64,000 bases of DNA from Polyangiaceae bacterium (GTDB lineage: Bacteria; Myxococcota_A; Polyangia; Polyangiales; Polyangiaceae), in assembly GCA_015075635.1 (NCBI GenBank), contig JABTUA010000002.1:434001-498000 (forward strand), given 5' to 3'. Within the stretch, counting starts at the first letter, position 1; every line of letters starts with the position of its first letter. The position numbers and the translations under genes are program-made. Below, in pieces: positions 7,272-16,157 of the stretch. The notes beneath the pieces were generated by a model. It was given only the letters and a program-made list of their open reading frames with translations. It had not been told where the DNA came from and searched no databases.

Positions 7272-9176
7272 TCACCCGAGCGCCGCGAGCTCCGTCTCCA
7301 GCGTCTCCCACTCCGCGGTCAGCGCCGCGAGCTCCGCTTCCAGGCGGGTTCGTTCGGCCTGGTGGCGCTCGATCTGCTCCCGGGGCGTGCGCTCGAAAAA
7401 GCCGGGCGCGCAGTAGGCCTCGTTGATCTCGCTCAGGCGCGCCTCGACGACGCCGATCTTGTCCAGCACCTCGTCGCGCCGCTTCGGCAGCGAGCGCTGG
7501 CGGTTCGTCCGCGCGTTGCTCGGTGCCGCGGCCGGTGCCGGGGGCTCCTTGTTCTTCTTGGTCTTGGCGGCCAGCGCCACCTGCTCGGCGTCCAGGTGAT
7601 CGTCGCCCTGGCGCTCGAGGTACTCCTGATAGGTGCCGGCGAAGTCGTTCAGGCCCTCCGCCCGGATCTCGATCACGCGCGTGGCGAGCCGGTCCACGAA
7701 CCAGCGATCGTGGGAGACGAAGATCAGCGTGCCCTGGTACGACTCGAGCGCCTCGACCAGGGCCTCGATGGACTCGAGATCCAGGTGGTTCGAGGGCTCG
7801 TCCAGGACCAGCACGTTCGGCTTCTGGACCATCAGGCGGCTGAAGATCAGGCGCGTGGCCTCGCCGCCGCTCAGCGCAGAGACCGGTTTTTCGACGTCGG
7901 GGCCGGAGAACAGCAGTCGTCCCAGAATGCCGCGCACGAAGCTCGTCCCCTCCTCCGGACAGATGTCCCAGAGGTAGTCGAGCGCCGTCTGCGTGGGGTT
8001 CGTGAGCTGCTCCTTGTGGTCCTGCGCGAAGTAGCCGACCTGGGCCTCGTGGCCCCAGTCCACGCGGCCCGCGTCGCGCTCCAGGTTACCGGTGATGATC
8101 TTGAGCAGAGTGGACTTACCGAGGCCGTTGGCGCCGATCACCGCCACGCGCTCGCCGCGGCGAATCGTCAGCGACACGCCGGAGAGCACGGACTTTTCGC
8201 CGTAGGACTTGCTCACGCCGTCGAGCACGAGCACGTCCCGCCCGCTCGGACGCGCGATCTCGAAGCGGAGCTTGGGGTAGCGTCGAGAAGAGGTAGGGAG
8301 CGTCTCGACCTCGATCTTCTCGATCTGCTTGAGGCGGCTCTGGGCCTGGCGCGCCTTGGAGGCCTTGGCGCGGAAGCGCTCCACGAAGGCCTTCTTGTGG
8401 GCGAGGATCTTCTCCACCCGCGCGATCTCGTTCTCCTTGCGCTCTCGCGTCTCCACCTTCATCTGGTGGAAGGCCGAGTAGTTCCCCGGGTATTCGATGA
8501 TCGTGCCGTAGTCCACGTCCAGGATGTGGGTGGCGATGTTGTCCATGAAGCGCTGGTCGTGGCTGATCACCACGGCACAGCCGCGGTAACCGTTCAGGAA
8601 GCGCTCGAGCCAGCGGATGCTCAGGATGTCCAGGTGGTTGGTGGGCTCGTCGAGCAACACGATGTCCGGGCGGCTGACCAGCACCTGCGCCAGGAGCACG
8701 CGGAGCTTGTAGCCTCCGCTCAGCGTCCGGAGCGGCAGGCGGATCGACGCCTCCGGAATGCCGAGCCCCATCAGCACCTGAGCCGCCCGCGCCTCCAGGG
8801 TGTAGCCGTCGTGCGCGCGCAGGAGCTCGTCGATCTCCGCGATCCGCTCCGGCGAGGGCTCGGCGTCCTGCTCCTTCAGCGCGCGGTGCACGAGCTCGTC
8901 GCCCATCATCGCCACGTCCAGGATGAGCTGCTCGTCGCTCTCGAAGCGGTCCTGTCGCAGGACCCCGAGCCGAGCGTTCTTCGCGAACGTGACCTCCCCG
9001 CCGCTCGCCGGCTCGCTGCCGCTCAGGATCTTCAGGAAGGTGGTCTTGCCGGAGCCGTTGGCACCCACCAAGCCGTAGCGGCAGCCGGCGTTCAGCTGCA
9101 GCGTCACGTCGTCGAACAGAGCCTGCGGGCCGAAGCTCTTGCTCAGGTTGGAGATCGCGATCACGGCCGCGGGCAC
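7272..9176 (-). CDS. ABC-F family ATPase (duplicated ABC domains)
   Basis: A 634-residue soluble protein with two ABC ATPase domains and no membrane segment. Domain 1 has Walker A GANGSGKTT, signature LSGGYKLR and Walker B VLLDEPTNHLD. Domain 2 has Walker A GANGLGKST, signature LSGGEATR and VLVLDEPSNHLD. The roughly 90-residue Lys/Arg-rich linker between them (KAFVERFRAKASKARQAQSR) is the P-site tRNA interaction motif typical of ABC-F proteins such as Uup, YheS and EttA. A C-terminal coiled coil (about 570-634) is Uup-like. ABC-F proteins act on the ribosome E site. The start is the GTG at 9176; the GTG at 9164 would also fit. Confidence 0.93.
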   Translation of the reverse strand: MPAAVIAISNLSKSFGPQALFDDVTLQLNAGCRYGLVGANGSGKTTFLKILSGSEPASGGEVTFAKNARLGVLRQDRFESDEQLILDVAMMGDELVHRALKEQDAEPSPERIAEIDELLRAHDGYTLEARAAQVLMGLGIPEASIRLPLRTLSGGYKLRVLLAQVLVSRPDIVLLDEPTNHLDILSIRWLERFLNGYRGCAVVISHDQRFMDNIATHILDVDYGTIIEYPGNYSAFHQMKVETRERKENEIARVEKILAHKKAFVERFRAKASKARQAQSRLKQIEKIEVETLPTSSRRYPKLRFEIARPSGRDVLVLDGVSKSYGEKSVLSGVSLTIRRGERVAVIGANGLGKSTLLKIITGNLERDAGRVDWGHEAQVGYFAQDHKEQLTNPTQTALDYLWDICPEEGTSFVRGILGRLLFSGPDVEKPVSALSGGEATRLIFSRLMVQKPNVLVLDEPSNHLDLESIEALVEALESYQGTLIFVSHDRWFVDRLATRVIEIRAEGLNDFAGTYQEYLERQGDDHLDAEQVALAAKTKKNKEPPAPAAAPSNARTNRQRSLPKRRDEVLDKIGVVEARLSEINEAYCAPGFFERTPREQIERHQAERTRLEAELAALTAEWETLETELAALG

Positions 9177-9231
9177 TTAGCACGACCGGGCTGTCGACCG
9201 GCGTCCGCCGCACGTCTATCCTCCGCTCCGC

Positions 9232-9531
9232 ATGGCGGAAGCCGAGAAAAAGCCCAGCGGCCGCGGCCTGGTCTGGGTCGGTCTGGCGATGGTGATCCTC
9301 GGTCCCGCCGGAGGCTTCGCGGCCACCGTGCTCGGCGTGCACGGCGCCTTCGGGGGAGCCCACCAAGTGGACCCCGCCCACAAGGCCAAGGTCGTCGCCG
9401 ACGGGATCAGCGGCGCGATGAACTGGGCGCTCTTCGGCACTGGAGTGGGCGTGGTCGGCGCGGCCGTGCTCGCGGTGGGCATCTACCACGTGTTGCGCTC
9501 GCGCCCGGGCGCACCAAAGTCGCCGGAGTGA
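9232..9531 (+). CDS. small two-helix membrane protein, unknown
   Basis: A 99-residue protein with two hydrophobic helices (GLVWVGLAMVILGPAGGFAA, and about residues 62-84, MNWALFGTGVGVVGAAVLAV), both Gly/Ala-rich. The loop contains His and Asp residues (HQVDPAHKAK). The topology is loosely like a shortened ExbB/TolQ-type segment, but no diagnostic motif is present. It lies between divergent ABC-F and radical SAM genes. Confidence 0.6.
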   Translation: MAEAEKKPSGRGLVWVGLAMVILGPAGGFAATVLGVHGAFGGAHQVDPAHKAKVVADGISGAMNWALFGTGVGVVGAAVLAVGIYHVLRSRPGAPKSPE

Positions 9532-9651
9532 GCCCGGCGGGCACGCGAACATGACGCCCGTCAACTTCGGACCGGCGCGCTGCGCGTAGGGTGCCGCCCC
9601 TCAGCTGCGCCGGGCCGTGCCCGCGGCAGGCGCCGAGGGACGGAGAGACAC

Positions 9652-11298
9652 ATGCGAGCACTGTTGGTGTGGCCCAAGTTCGACAGCTTCACGTTCTGGA
9701 ATTTCGAGAAGGTCTGCGAGCTCGCCGGCGTGAAGTACATGACGCCGCCCCTGGGCCTGCTCACCGTCGCCGCGCTCTTGCCGGACCACTGGGAGCTACG
9801 CGTGGTGGACGAGAACGTCCGCATGCTCGAGGACGCCGACTACGACTGGGCCGACATCGTGATGGTCGGCAGCAAGATCGTGCACCGCAAACGGGCGCTC
9901 GAGGTGGTCCGCACCGCCCGCGCTCGCGGCCTGCCGGTCGTGGTCGGGGGCCCCGACCCCACGCTCTCGTCCCACTTCTACTCGGAAGCCGGCGCCAACT
10001 TCCTGTGCCTGGACGAGGGCGAGGTCACCGTGCCGAAGCTGCTCGCGGATCTGGAGCGGGGCGCCGAGAGCGGGGTCTACCGCGCCGACCGCCTCCCCGA
10101 CCTGGCCGAGGAGACCCCCGTACCGCGCTTCGACCTGATCGATCACCGGGACTACCTGTACGTCGGCGTGCAGTACTCGCGAGGCTGCCCTTACCACTGC
10201 GAGTTCTGCAACGTCATCGACCTGTTCAAGAACGAGTACCGCACCAAGACCCTGCCGCAGGTGCTGAAGGAGTTCGACCTGCTCTACTCCCTGGGCTACC
10301 GCGGGCAGCTCGACTTCTTCGACGACAACCTGGTCGGCCACATGAAGAACGTGAAGCCGTTCCTGCGCGGCATCATCGATTGGCTCGAGCAGCACGACTT
10401 CCCCTTCCAGCTCTCGACCTCGGTGACGCTGAACATCGCCAAAGATCCGGAGCTCCTCGAGCTGTTCCGCCAGGCACGCTTCAAGTACCTGCTCGTGGGC
10501 ATCGAGACGCCGGACGAGTCCGCGCTCCGGAGCGCGCAGAAGCCGCAGAACACCGGCTTTTCCATCGCCGAGGCGGCCAACGAGATCTACACCAAGGCCG
10601 GCTGCACCATCCACTCGGGCTTCCTGCTCGGGATGGACGGCGAGGCGCCGGACATCGCCGACCAGATCATCCGTTGCATCGACGAGGCCTGCGTGCCCTG
10701 GGTGATGGCCGGCGTGGTGTATCCGCTGCCCGGGACGCAGCTGTCCAAGCGGCTCGATCGCGAGGGCCGGCTTTTCCCGGCGGCTCGCTTCGAGCTGGCC
10801 GAAGGCGCACGCGACCAGATCTCGGCCGGCATCCAGTTCAAGACGCAGCGGCCGGCCAAGGACGTGCTGCGCGACCTGGTCCGGGTCATGCACCACTCCT
10901 TCGATCCGGAGAACTACTTCCAGCGCTGCGCCGACGTCGCGGTGCGCCTGAACACCATCCCGATGATCATGCCCGGCGTGCACGTCTTCAAGCGCAACGT
11001 CCGGACGTTCGCGCGCTTGTGCGTCGAGATGACGAAGAACCCCAAGACCCGCGGTCCGTTCTGGCGCGCGTTCACCAAGGTCGTGGCCAAGAACCACGCC
11101 GGCGTCGAGGCACTGGCGACGCTGGCGGTGCTCTACGTTCACTTCCAGTCCATGCTCCCCTACTGCTACGAGAAGCTGGCCGAACAGGAGGCCGCGCTGG
11201 CGGAGCAGGGCGAGGAGCGCTGGTTGGAGAAGAACTTGCGGGAGCCGAAGGGCGCGAAGCTGCGGGTCGTTCAGCCCGAAGCGGTCGCCGCCAACTGA
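9652..11298 (+). CDS. B12-binding-domain radical SAM protein
   Basis: A 548-residue protein. The N-terminal 150 residues form a Rossmann-like cobalamin-binding domain of the type that often lacks the classical DxHxxG. The radical SAM cluster motif is RGCPYHCEFCNV, with DFFDDNLVG and the SAM-binding strand LLVGIETPDESAL following. The C-terminal part resembles the DUF4070 extension seen in hopanoid-methylase-like and related B12-radical SAM enzymes. Such enzymes usually methylate or rearrange unactivated carbons in lipids or secondary metabolites. No biosynthetic genes are nearby, so the substrate is unknown. The ribosome-binding site GAGGGACGGAGA precedes the ATG. Confidence 0.88.
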   Translation: MRALLVWPKFDSFTFWNFEKVCELAGVKYMTPPLGLLTVAALLPDHWELRVVDENVRMLEDADYDWADIVMVGSKIVHRKRALEVVRTARARGLPVVVGGPDPTLSSHFYSEAGANFLCLDEGEVTVPKLLADLERGAESGVYRADRLPDLAEETPVPRFDLIDHRDYLYVGVQYSRGCPYHCEFCNVIDLFKNEYRTKTLPQVLKEFDLLYSLGYRGQLDFFDDNLVGHMKNVKPFLRGIIDWLEQHDFPFQLSTSVTLNIAKDPELLELFRQARFKYLLVGIETPDESALRSAQKPQNTGFSIAEAANEIYTKAGCTIHSGFLLGMDGEAPDIADQIIRCIDEACVPWVMAGVVYPLPGTQLSKRLDREGRLFPAARFELAEGARDQISAGIQFKTQRPAKDVLRDLVRVMHHSFDPENYFQRCADVAVRLNTIPMIMPGVHVFKRNVRTFARLCVEMTKNPKTRGPFWRAFTKVVAKNHAGVEALATLAVLYVHFQSMLPYCYEKLAEQEAALAEQGEERWLEKNLREPKGAKLRVVQPEAVAAN

Positions 11299-11300
11299 CC

Positions 11301-11774
11301 TCACTTGTCGAGGCGCGACTTCAGCTGGGCCAGCTCGTCTTCGATGGCCTGACCGTCGTCCTCGGGCGGCTCGGGCGCTGCTCTGCGCGCGACCCGCACC
11401 GGCGGCTCGAACGCTCTCGGCGCGGCGGCCTTGGCGGGGGCGCTGGCGGCGGTCTCCTGCTTCGCCTCGCGCCGCGCGCGCCAGCGGTGCCGGCCGTACA
11501 GCGCGAGCAGGCCCACGAGCCCCAAGAGCAGGAACCAGTGCCAGTAGCTGAGCACCATCCCGATCACGCCGAGCACCAGTAGAAACCCGAGCACGCCCAG
11601 CACGATCAGCTTGGTGCGCTTGCGCTTGGCCAGCGCCGCTTGCTCGACCTTGCGCTGCGCGCGCTCCTCGTCGCTCGACAGCGCGTCTTCGAGCGCGCGC
11701 TCGGCGGCCTGTTTCGCCGCAGAGAACGCCGCCTTCGCCGTCAGCTCCTCGCTGGCTCGCTTCAGATCACCCAT
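11301..11774 (-). CDS. membrane protein with coiled N-terminus, unknown
   Basis: A 157-residue protein starting MGDLKRASEELTAKAA. The first 50 residues are helical and charged. One or two membrane helices follow (KLIVLGVLGFLLVLGVIGMV, then WHWFLLLGLVGLLALYG). The cytosolic end is an Ala/Pro-rich linker and a short acidic coiled coil (DDGQAIEDELAQLKSRL). The reading frame stays open upstream, but this ATG is the most natural start. It ends 2 bases from the convergent radical SAM gene. Confidence 0.65.
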   Translation of the reverse strand: MGDLKRASEELTAKAAFSAAKQAAERALEDALSSDEERAQRKVEQAALAKRKRTKLIVLGVLGFLLVLGVIGMVLSYWHWFLLLGLVGLLALYGRHRWRARREAKQETAASAPAKAAAPRAFEPPVRVARRAAPEPPEDDGQAIEDELAQLKSRLDK

Positions 11775-12000
11775 GAGAGCCCGAGCAGGATGCGCCGATG
11801 CGCCCAGGCGGGCAAGCTCCGGCGCCACATGACCAGTCTTGCCATTGTCAGACGACCGGAGGAAGCACCCGAAGGGTGTCACGATCCGCCATTGAGAGGG
11901 GAGCGCGAGAACCGGCCGGACCCGGCGCCAGCTGTTTCGACAGAGCGGAAGCGTCGCGTGACGTTCGCTGCCGTCAGCGGAGCGAGAATGGAGGAACCAG

Positions 12001-12453
12001 CTAGTTCGGCCGGCGCTCGCTCACCGCCGAGAGCGTCTTGGTGACGCCGGCCGCGCCGAAGCGCTCGAGCAAGCTCCCCGACTGGGTGTGGCGCGCGATG
12101 TCGCCGAGGGTGACGATGCCGACCAGCAGACCGAGCTCGTCGATGACCGGGATGCGGCGCACCTGGGCGCTCAGCATCTTCTGCTCGATCTCGTGGAGCG
12201 AGGCGTGCGGCGAGCACGAGACCAGGCGCTTGCTCATCGCGCTCGAGACGCTGGACGCTACGAGGGGCACCCCCTGGGTGTACGCGGCCATGCAGATGTC
12301 ACGATCGGTGATCATCGCGACGACTCGCCCTTCCTCGTCCACCACCGGCAGGTCCCCCAGGTCTCCCTCCCACATGATTCGCGCGGCCTCCGCCAGGGTG
12401 TCGCCGACGCGGCAAGTGCGGACGTGGTGGGTCATCAGGTCTCGTGCCTTCAT
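12001..12453 (-). CDS. two-CBS-domain protein
   Basis: A 150-residue protein made of a CBS pair. CBS1 runs from MTHHVRTCRVGDTLAEAARI to VVDEEGRVVAMITDRDI; CBS2 from MSKRLVSCSPHASLHEIEQ to PVIDELGLLVGIVTLGDI. Both end in the G-x-(V/I)-T/D-x-x-D signature. CBS pairs bind adenine nucleotides and act as energy or redox sensors. The start MKARDLM is supported by a strong ribosome-binding site (AGGGAGG, seven bases before ATG). It diverges from the phosphofructokinase gene. Confidence 0.9.
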   Translation of the reverse strand: MKARDLMTHHVRTCRVGDTLAEAARIMWEGDLGDLPVVDEEGRVVAMITDRDICMAAYTQGVPLVASSVSSAMSKRLVSCSPHASLHEIEQKMLSAQVRRIPVIDELGLLVGIVTLGDIARHTQSGSLLERFGAAGVTKTLSAVSERRPN

Positions 12454-12566
12454 TGCTCTACCTCCCTTGCGCGCTCCGCCAAGCAAGCAGCGCGCCAACG
12501 CGAATCGCTGCCAAAGCAACGGCGGAGGCGGTAATCACTTCGTGCCCGTGCGGGGTGCACGCGCGA

Positions 12567-12583
12567 ACTGCGCATCACGCAGT
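12567..12583. other. inverted repeat between the divergent CBS and PFK genes
   Basis: ACTGCG (12567-12572) and CGCAGT (12578-12583) flank a 5-base centre. The site lies 57 bases upstream of the PFK start and 114 bases upstream of the CBS start. It could be an operator; a 6-bp arm is short, so chance is possible. Confidence 0.3.
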
Positions 12584-12639
12584 GCGCAACGCGACGCGGT
12601 GTGGTGAAACGCACCGGCGGGCGTGTAGTCTCCCGCCCC

Positions 12640-13944
12640 ATGACGCTCGCCCCCTCAGCCATTCGTCGCGCCGGGATCGTGTTCGCCGGAGGCCCGGCGC
12701 CCGGCGCCAACGCCGTGATCGCGGCGGCGACCATGGCCTTCCGCCGCAACGGTCGCGAAGTGCTCGGGTTCATGAACGGCTACGCCAGCCTGTCGGAGTA
12801 CGACCCGGCCGAGCGCCCGCTCGCGGACGGCACGGACTACTTCCTGTTCCAGGACCACCACTTGCGCGGGCTCCGGAACGCCCGCGGCATCCTGGTCGGG
12901 ACCTCCCGGGCGAACCCCGGCAAGGCCGTGCGCTCGCGCGCCGACCTGGCCGATCCGGTGAAGACGGCCCCTCTCGACCGCGTCTACCGCGGGCTCACGG
13001 ATCTGGGCGTGGACGCCCTCGTCTCCATCGGCGGCGACGACACGCTAAAGACCGCCAACCTGCTCTACGAGTACCAGCGCCAGCTGCCGGCGGAGGCGAA
13101 GAAGGTCCGCGTGGTCCACGTGCCCAAGACCATCGACAACGACTACCGGGGCATCGACTTCACTTTCGGGTTCTTCACCGCGGTGGATTTGATGGGCAAG
13201 GAGCTGCTCAACCTGCGCGCCGACGCGATGGCGACCAAGGGTTACTTCATCGTCGAGACGATGGGACGCAAGACCGGTTGGCTCGCCTACGGCGTCGCCA
13301 TCGCCGGCGAGGCGCACATGGTCGTCGGCGTGGAGGACATCGAGGGTGAGCTGGCGGTCGAAGAAGAAGTCCGCGACGCCACCGGCGCGGTGAAGAAGGA
13401 GGTGCGACTGTCCCTGGACGCGCTCTGCGATCGCATCGTGGATCTGATCCTGACCCGCGAGCGCCGCGGCAAGCACTACGGGACAATCGTCCTGGCGGAA
13501 GGGCTGGCCGAGGTGTTGCCGCAGTCGTTCCTGAGCGGCATCCCGCGGGACGACCACGGTCACATCTCGCTCGGCCGCGTGGACATCGGCAAGCTGATCG
13601 CCGAGCTCGCGGCCAAGCGCTTCCGCGAGCGCACCGGCCGCGACAAGAAGCTGACCGGCGTCCAGCTCGGCTACGAGTCGCGCTGCGCGGCGCCGCACGC
13701 CTTCGACGTGATGCTCGGCAGCCAGCTCGGGCTCGGCGCCTATCGCGCGCTGGTCGATCGCGAGCTGGACGGACACATGGTCAGCGTGACCGGACAGCTC
13801 GACCTGCAGTTCGTGCCCTTCGGCGAGCTCGTGGATCCCGAGACGCTGCACACCGGCGTGCGCTATCTGCGCACCGGCAGCGACTTCCACAAGCTGGCGC
13901 GCCAGCTCGAGACGAGGATCGAGAAGGCTCAAGCCCGCGGGTAG
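12640..13944 (+). CDS. pfp: 6-phosphofructokinase, PPi-dependent type
   Basis: A 434-residue protein of the phosphofructokinase family, longer than the roughly 320-residue bacterial ATP enzyme. The nucleotide/PPi loop is GGPAPG (17-22). The diagnostic sites are GGDDT (141-145) and PKTIDND (172-178). ATP enzymes have Gly at the second position after GGD and Gly in place of this Lys; Asp plus Lys is the pyrophosphate-using signature. It would phosphorylate fructose 6-phosphate reversibly with PPi, serving glycolysis and gluconeogenesis. The start ATG at 12640 is preferred over the in-frame GTG at 12601. It overlaps the convergent pheA by 16 bases. Confidence 0.9.
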   Translation: MTLAPSAIRRAGIVFAGGPAPGANAVIAAATMAFRRNGREVLGFMNGYASLSEYDPAERPLADGTDYFLFQDHHLRGLRNARGILVGTSRANPGKAVRSRADLADPVKTAPLDRVYRGLTDLGVDALVSIGGDDTLKTANLLYEYQRQLPAEAKKVRVVHVPKTIDNDYRGIDFTFGFFTAVDLMGKELLNLRADAMATKGYFIVETMGRKTGWLAYGVAIAGEAHMVVGVEDIEGELAVEEEVRDATGAVKKEVRLSLDALCDRIVDLILTRERRGKHYGTIVLAEGLAEVLPQSFLSGIPRDDHGHISLGRVDIGKLIAELAAKRFRERTGRDKKLTGVQLGYESRCAAPHAFDVMLGSQLGLGAYRALVDRELDGHMVSVTGQLDLQFVPFGELVDPETLHTGVRYLRTGSDFHKLARQLETRIEKAQARG

Positions 13945-14741
13945 GACCCGAACACCTTCAGCCAGCTGGCCTTCTCGCGCACGCGTTGGATGGCCTCCGC
14001 CACCAGCGGATCTTCGCGGTGGCCCTCGAGATCCACCAGGAAGACGTAGATGCCCAGCGCGTCGCGGGAGGGGCGCGACTCGATCTTCGTCAGGTTCACG
14101 CCCCGGGACGCCAGCTCACTCAGCACCTCGACCAAGGTCCCGGGCCGGTCGTGCGCCGTCTTGAACGCGAGGCTGGTCTTGTCACGGCCGCTCCGCGGGG
14201 CGTCGCGTTCCGCCACGACCACGAAGCGCGTGACGTTGCCGGCGCGGTCCTGGATCGAGCGCTCCAGGATCTCACCGCCCAGGCGCGAGGCGGCGCGCTC
14301 CGCGCCGATGCCGGCCGCCCCCGTCTCGCCGAGGGCGCGCTCCACGCCGGCCACGGTGGACAGCGTGGCCTCCAGCCGGGCAGCCGGGAGCACCCGCGCC
14401 AAGTACTTGCGGCACTGCGCCAAGGCTTGCGGGTGCGAGTAGACCACCGTCAGCTCGTCGCGTCGCGTGCCCGGCCGCGCGATCAAGCAGTGCTCCACCG
14501 GCACGACGACCTCGCCCGCGATGCAGAGGTCCGTGTCGTGGATCAAGAGATCCAGCGTCTCGCTGACCGAACCCTCGATGCTGTTCTCGATGGCCAGCAC
14601 GCCGGCGTCGGCCCCGCCGCTCGTCACTGCAAGGGCCACGGCAGCGTGGCTGGCGACCGCCACGTACTCGGCGTCCGGCGCCCAGGCCGAGGCCGCGCTC
14701 TCGCCGAACGTTCCCGGCGGGCCGAGGTGCGCGAGCCGCAT
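13929..14741 (-). CDS. pheA: prephenate dehydratase with ACT domain
   Basis: A 270-residue monofunctional enzyme converting prephenate to phenylpyruvate in phenylalanine synthesis. The catalytic domain begins LGPPGTFGESAA and contains GVLAIENSIEGSV and the catalytic NVTRFVVV (Thr-Arg-Phe). The C-terminal ACT domain (about 185-265, DRPGTLVEVLSELASRGVNL, then KIESRPSRD) carries the ESRP motif that binds the feedback inhibitor phenylalanine. No chorismate mutase domain is present. It lies 4 bases downstream of the secreted ferritin-like gene on the same strand, and the last 16 bases overlap the PFK gene. Confidence 0.94.
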   Translation of the reverse strand: MRLAHLGPPGTFGESAASAWAPDAEYVAVASHAAVALAVTSGGADAGVLAIENSIEGSVSETLDLLIHDTDLCIAGEVVVPVEHCLIARPGTRRDELTVVYSHPQALAQCRKYLARVLPAARLEATLSTVAGVERALGETGAAGIGAERAASRLGGEILERSIQDRAGNVTRFVVVAERDAPRSGRDKTSLAFKTAHDRPGTLVEVLSELASRGVNLTKIESRPSRDALGIYVFLVDLEGHREDPLVAEAIQRVREKASWLKVFGSYPRA

Positions 14742-14745
14742 CGGC

Positions 14746-16125
14746 TCAGGCGGCCTTCTGCTGCTCGACGCGCGTGAGCGCCAGGGCGCAGGGCTCGATC
14801 ACCTCGCCCAGCACGCGCCGGCGGAGCTCCGCCCGGAGCGGCTCGTCGAGCACGCCGTGCGCGCGCAGTCGGGCTGCGCGGGGCTCTGCGGGCGGCCGCA
14901 CCTGGCGCGCCCCGTCGAGCGCGAGCGCGAGCTCCTCTTCGAGCACGTGGTCGAGCGCGCCACCGGCCTTGGCGAGCGCCCACTGCGCGAAGCGCCAGGC
15001 CAGCTCGGCGTGGCGCCGCTCGTCACGCGCGATGCCGCGGAGGATGCTCCGGAGCCGCGGTTCCACCGCGTATTCTGCCGCTTCTTCCGCCTCCACGGCC
15101 GCGACCGTCTCGCCGATGCAGCCCTCTCGCACCGTCAGCCGCAGCACCTGCTCGAGCCCGTGGTCCAGGTCGAGCGCGCCGTCGATGGCGAGCGGGCCGG
15201 GACCGACGGGGCGTCCGGCGTGAGCGCTGGCCAGCGCGAAGCAGATCCGCGCGTGCTCGGTCTCGTCGCCCAGCGCGCGCTGCGCCAGCGTCACCAGCTC
15301 CGGCGGCGCCCCCAGGGCGAGCAGCTGAAGCGTGAAGCGGGCGAACGCCGCTACCGAAGCGTGCTCCATCAGGCCGATCTCCGTCCAGCGCTCTGCGAGC
15401 CGTGCGCGCGAGCCGGCGTCGAGACCCGAGCAGTCCAGCTCGAGCGCCGCGCACCAGTCGGCGCGGGCCGCCGGGTCCGCCAGGCGCTCGGTGCCCGCCA
15501 CCAGGAACGGGCGGCCGATGGCGCAGCCTGCCGAGACGCACACGCGGCGCCCGCCGGACATGGAGCAAGACTTGCCCGGCTCGCAGTCCGCGTCGCCGCC
15601 GCACTGATCCGCGCCGGTCTGGCAGGCATAGACGATGGGGCCGCAGCTCGGCTCCGAGTCGTAAGAGGTGCACAGCTTGCCGCCGCCGCAGTCCGCGTCG
15701 GACTTGCAGCTCGCGGTCACGCAGCGTCCGATGGGATCGCCACACACGCAGATCTGCCCTTGGCCGCAGTCCTGATCGGTGCGACAGCCCGTCTGGCACT
15801 GGCAAGTACCCATGGGTGGCGCGTCGCAGTAACCCAGCGGATCCGCGGCGCAGTCGGCGTCCGTGCTACAGCCGCCTCCACCTGCCGGCGCGCAGCTGTA
15901 CGCGGGCCGCGGCACGCTGCTCGGGCACTCCACGACGCTGGCGCGGTGAGTGAAGCCCGACTCGCAGCGCTCGTAGCCGGTGTCCTGGCCGGTGATGAGC
16001 GGGGTCGGGTTGGTGCAGGGGTAGCTCTTGCCGCCGCCGTCGCTCTCCGTGGAGCCGCAGCCTGGGAGTCCGAGGGCGAGCAGGAACGCGGCGCTCACCG
16101 CGGGCAGATGGGTTCTGAGGCGCAT
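14746..16125 (-). CDS. Cys-rich lipoprotein fused to a ferritin-like domain
   Basis: A 459-residue protein. The signal peptide ends in a lipobox (LGLPGC, Cys23). Residues about 35-220 carry roughly 25 Cys in myxobacterial disulfide repeats (CQTGCRTDQDCGQGQICVC and similar). Residues about 245-420 look like a four-helix ferritin-like domain: WTEIGLMEHASVAAFARFT, then ALGDETEHARICF, then a second pair EAEEAAEYAVEP and IARDERRHAELAW. The E-x-x-H repeats are those of diiron carboxylate proteins. A lipidated, exported diiron-type domain is unusual because most ferritin-like proteins are cytosolic. The function is unknown; metal storage or oxidation at the cell surface is possible. pheA follows after 4 bases. 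Confidence 0.8.
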   Translation of the reverse strand: MRLRTHLPAVSAAFLLALGLPGCGSTESDGGGKSYPCTNPTPLITGQDTGYERCESGFTHRASVVECPSSVPRPAYSCAPAGGGGCSTDADCAADPLGYCDAPPMGTCQCQTGCRTDQDCGQGQICVCGDPIGRCVTASCKSDADCGGGKLCTSYDSEPSCGPIVYACQTGADQCGGDADCEPGKSCSMSGGRRVCVSAGCAIGRPFLVAGTERLADPAARADWCAALELDCSGLDAGSRARLAERWTEIGLMEHASVAAFARFTLQLLALGAPPELVTLAQRALGDETEHARICFALASAHAGRPVGPGPLAIDGALDLDHGLEQVLRLTVREGCIGETVAAVEAEEAAEYAVEPRLRSILRGIARDERRHAELAWRFAQWALAKAGGALDHVLEEELALALDGARQVRPPAEPRAARLRAHGVLDEPLRAELRRRVLGEVIEPCALALTRVEQQKAA

Positions 16126-16157
16126 CCCCCCACTCTATCCGATGTATCCTCCGGCCG

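Noticed and set aside
9652..11298. Assignment as hopanoid C-2 methylase
   Set aside because: Only the general B12-radical SAM architecture is visible; no hopanoid gene is nearby, so a specific name is not justified.
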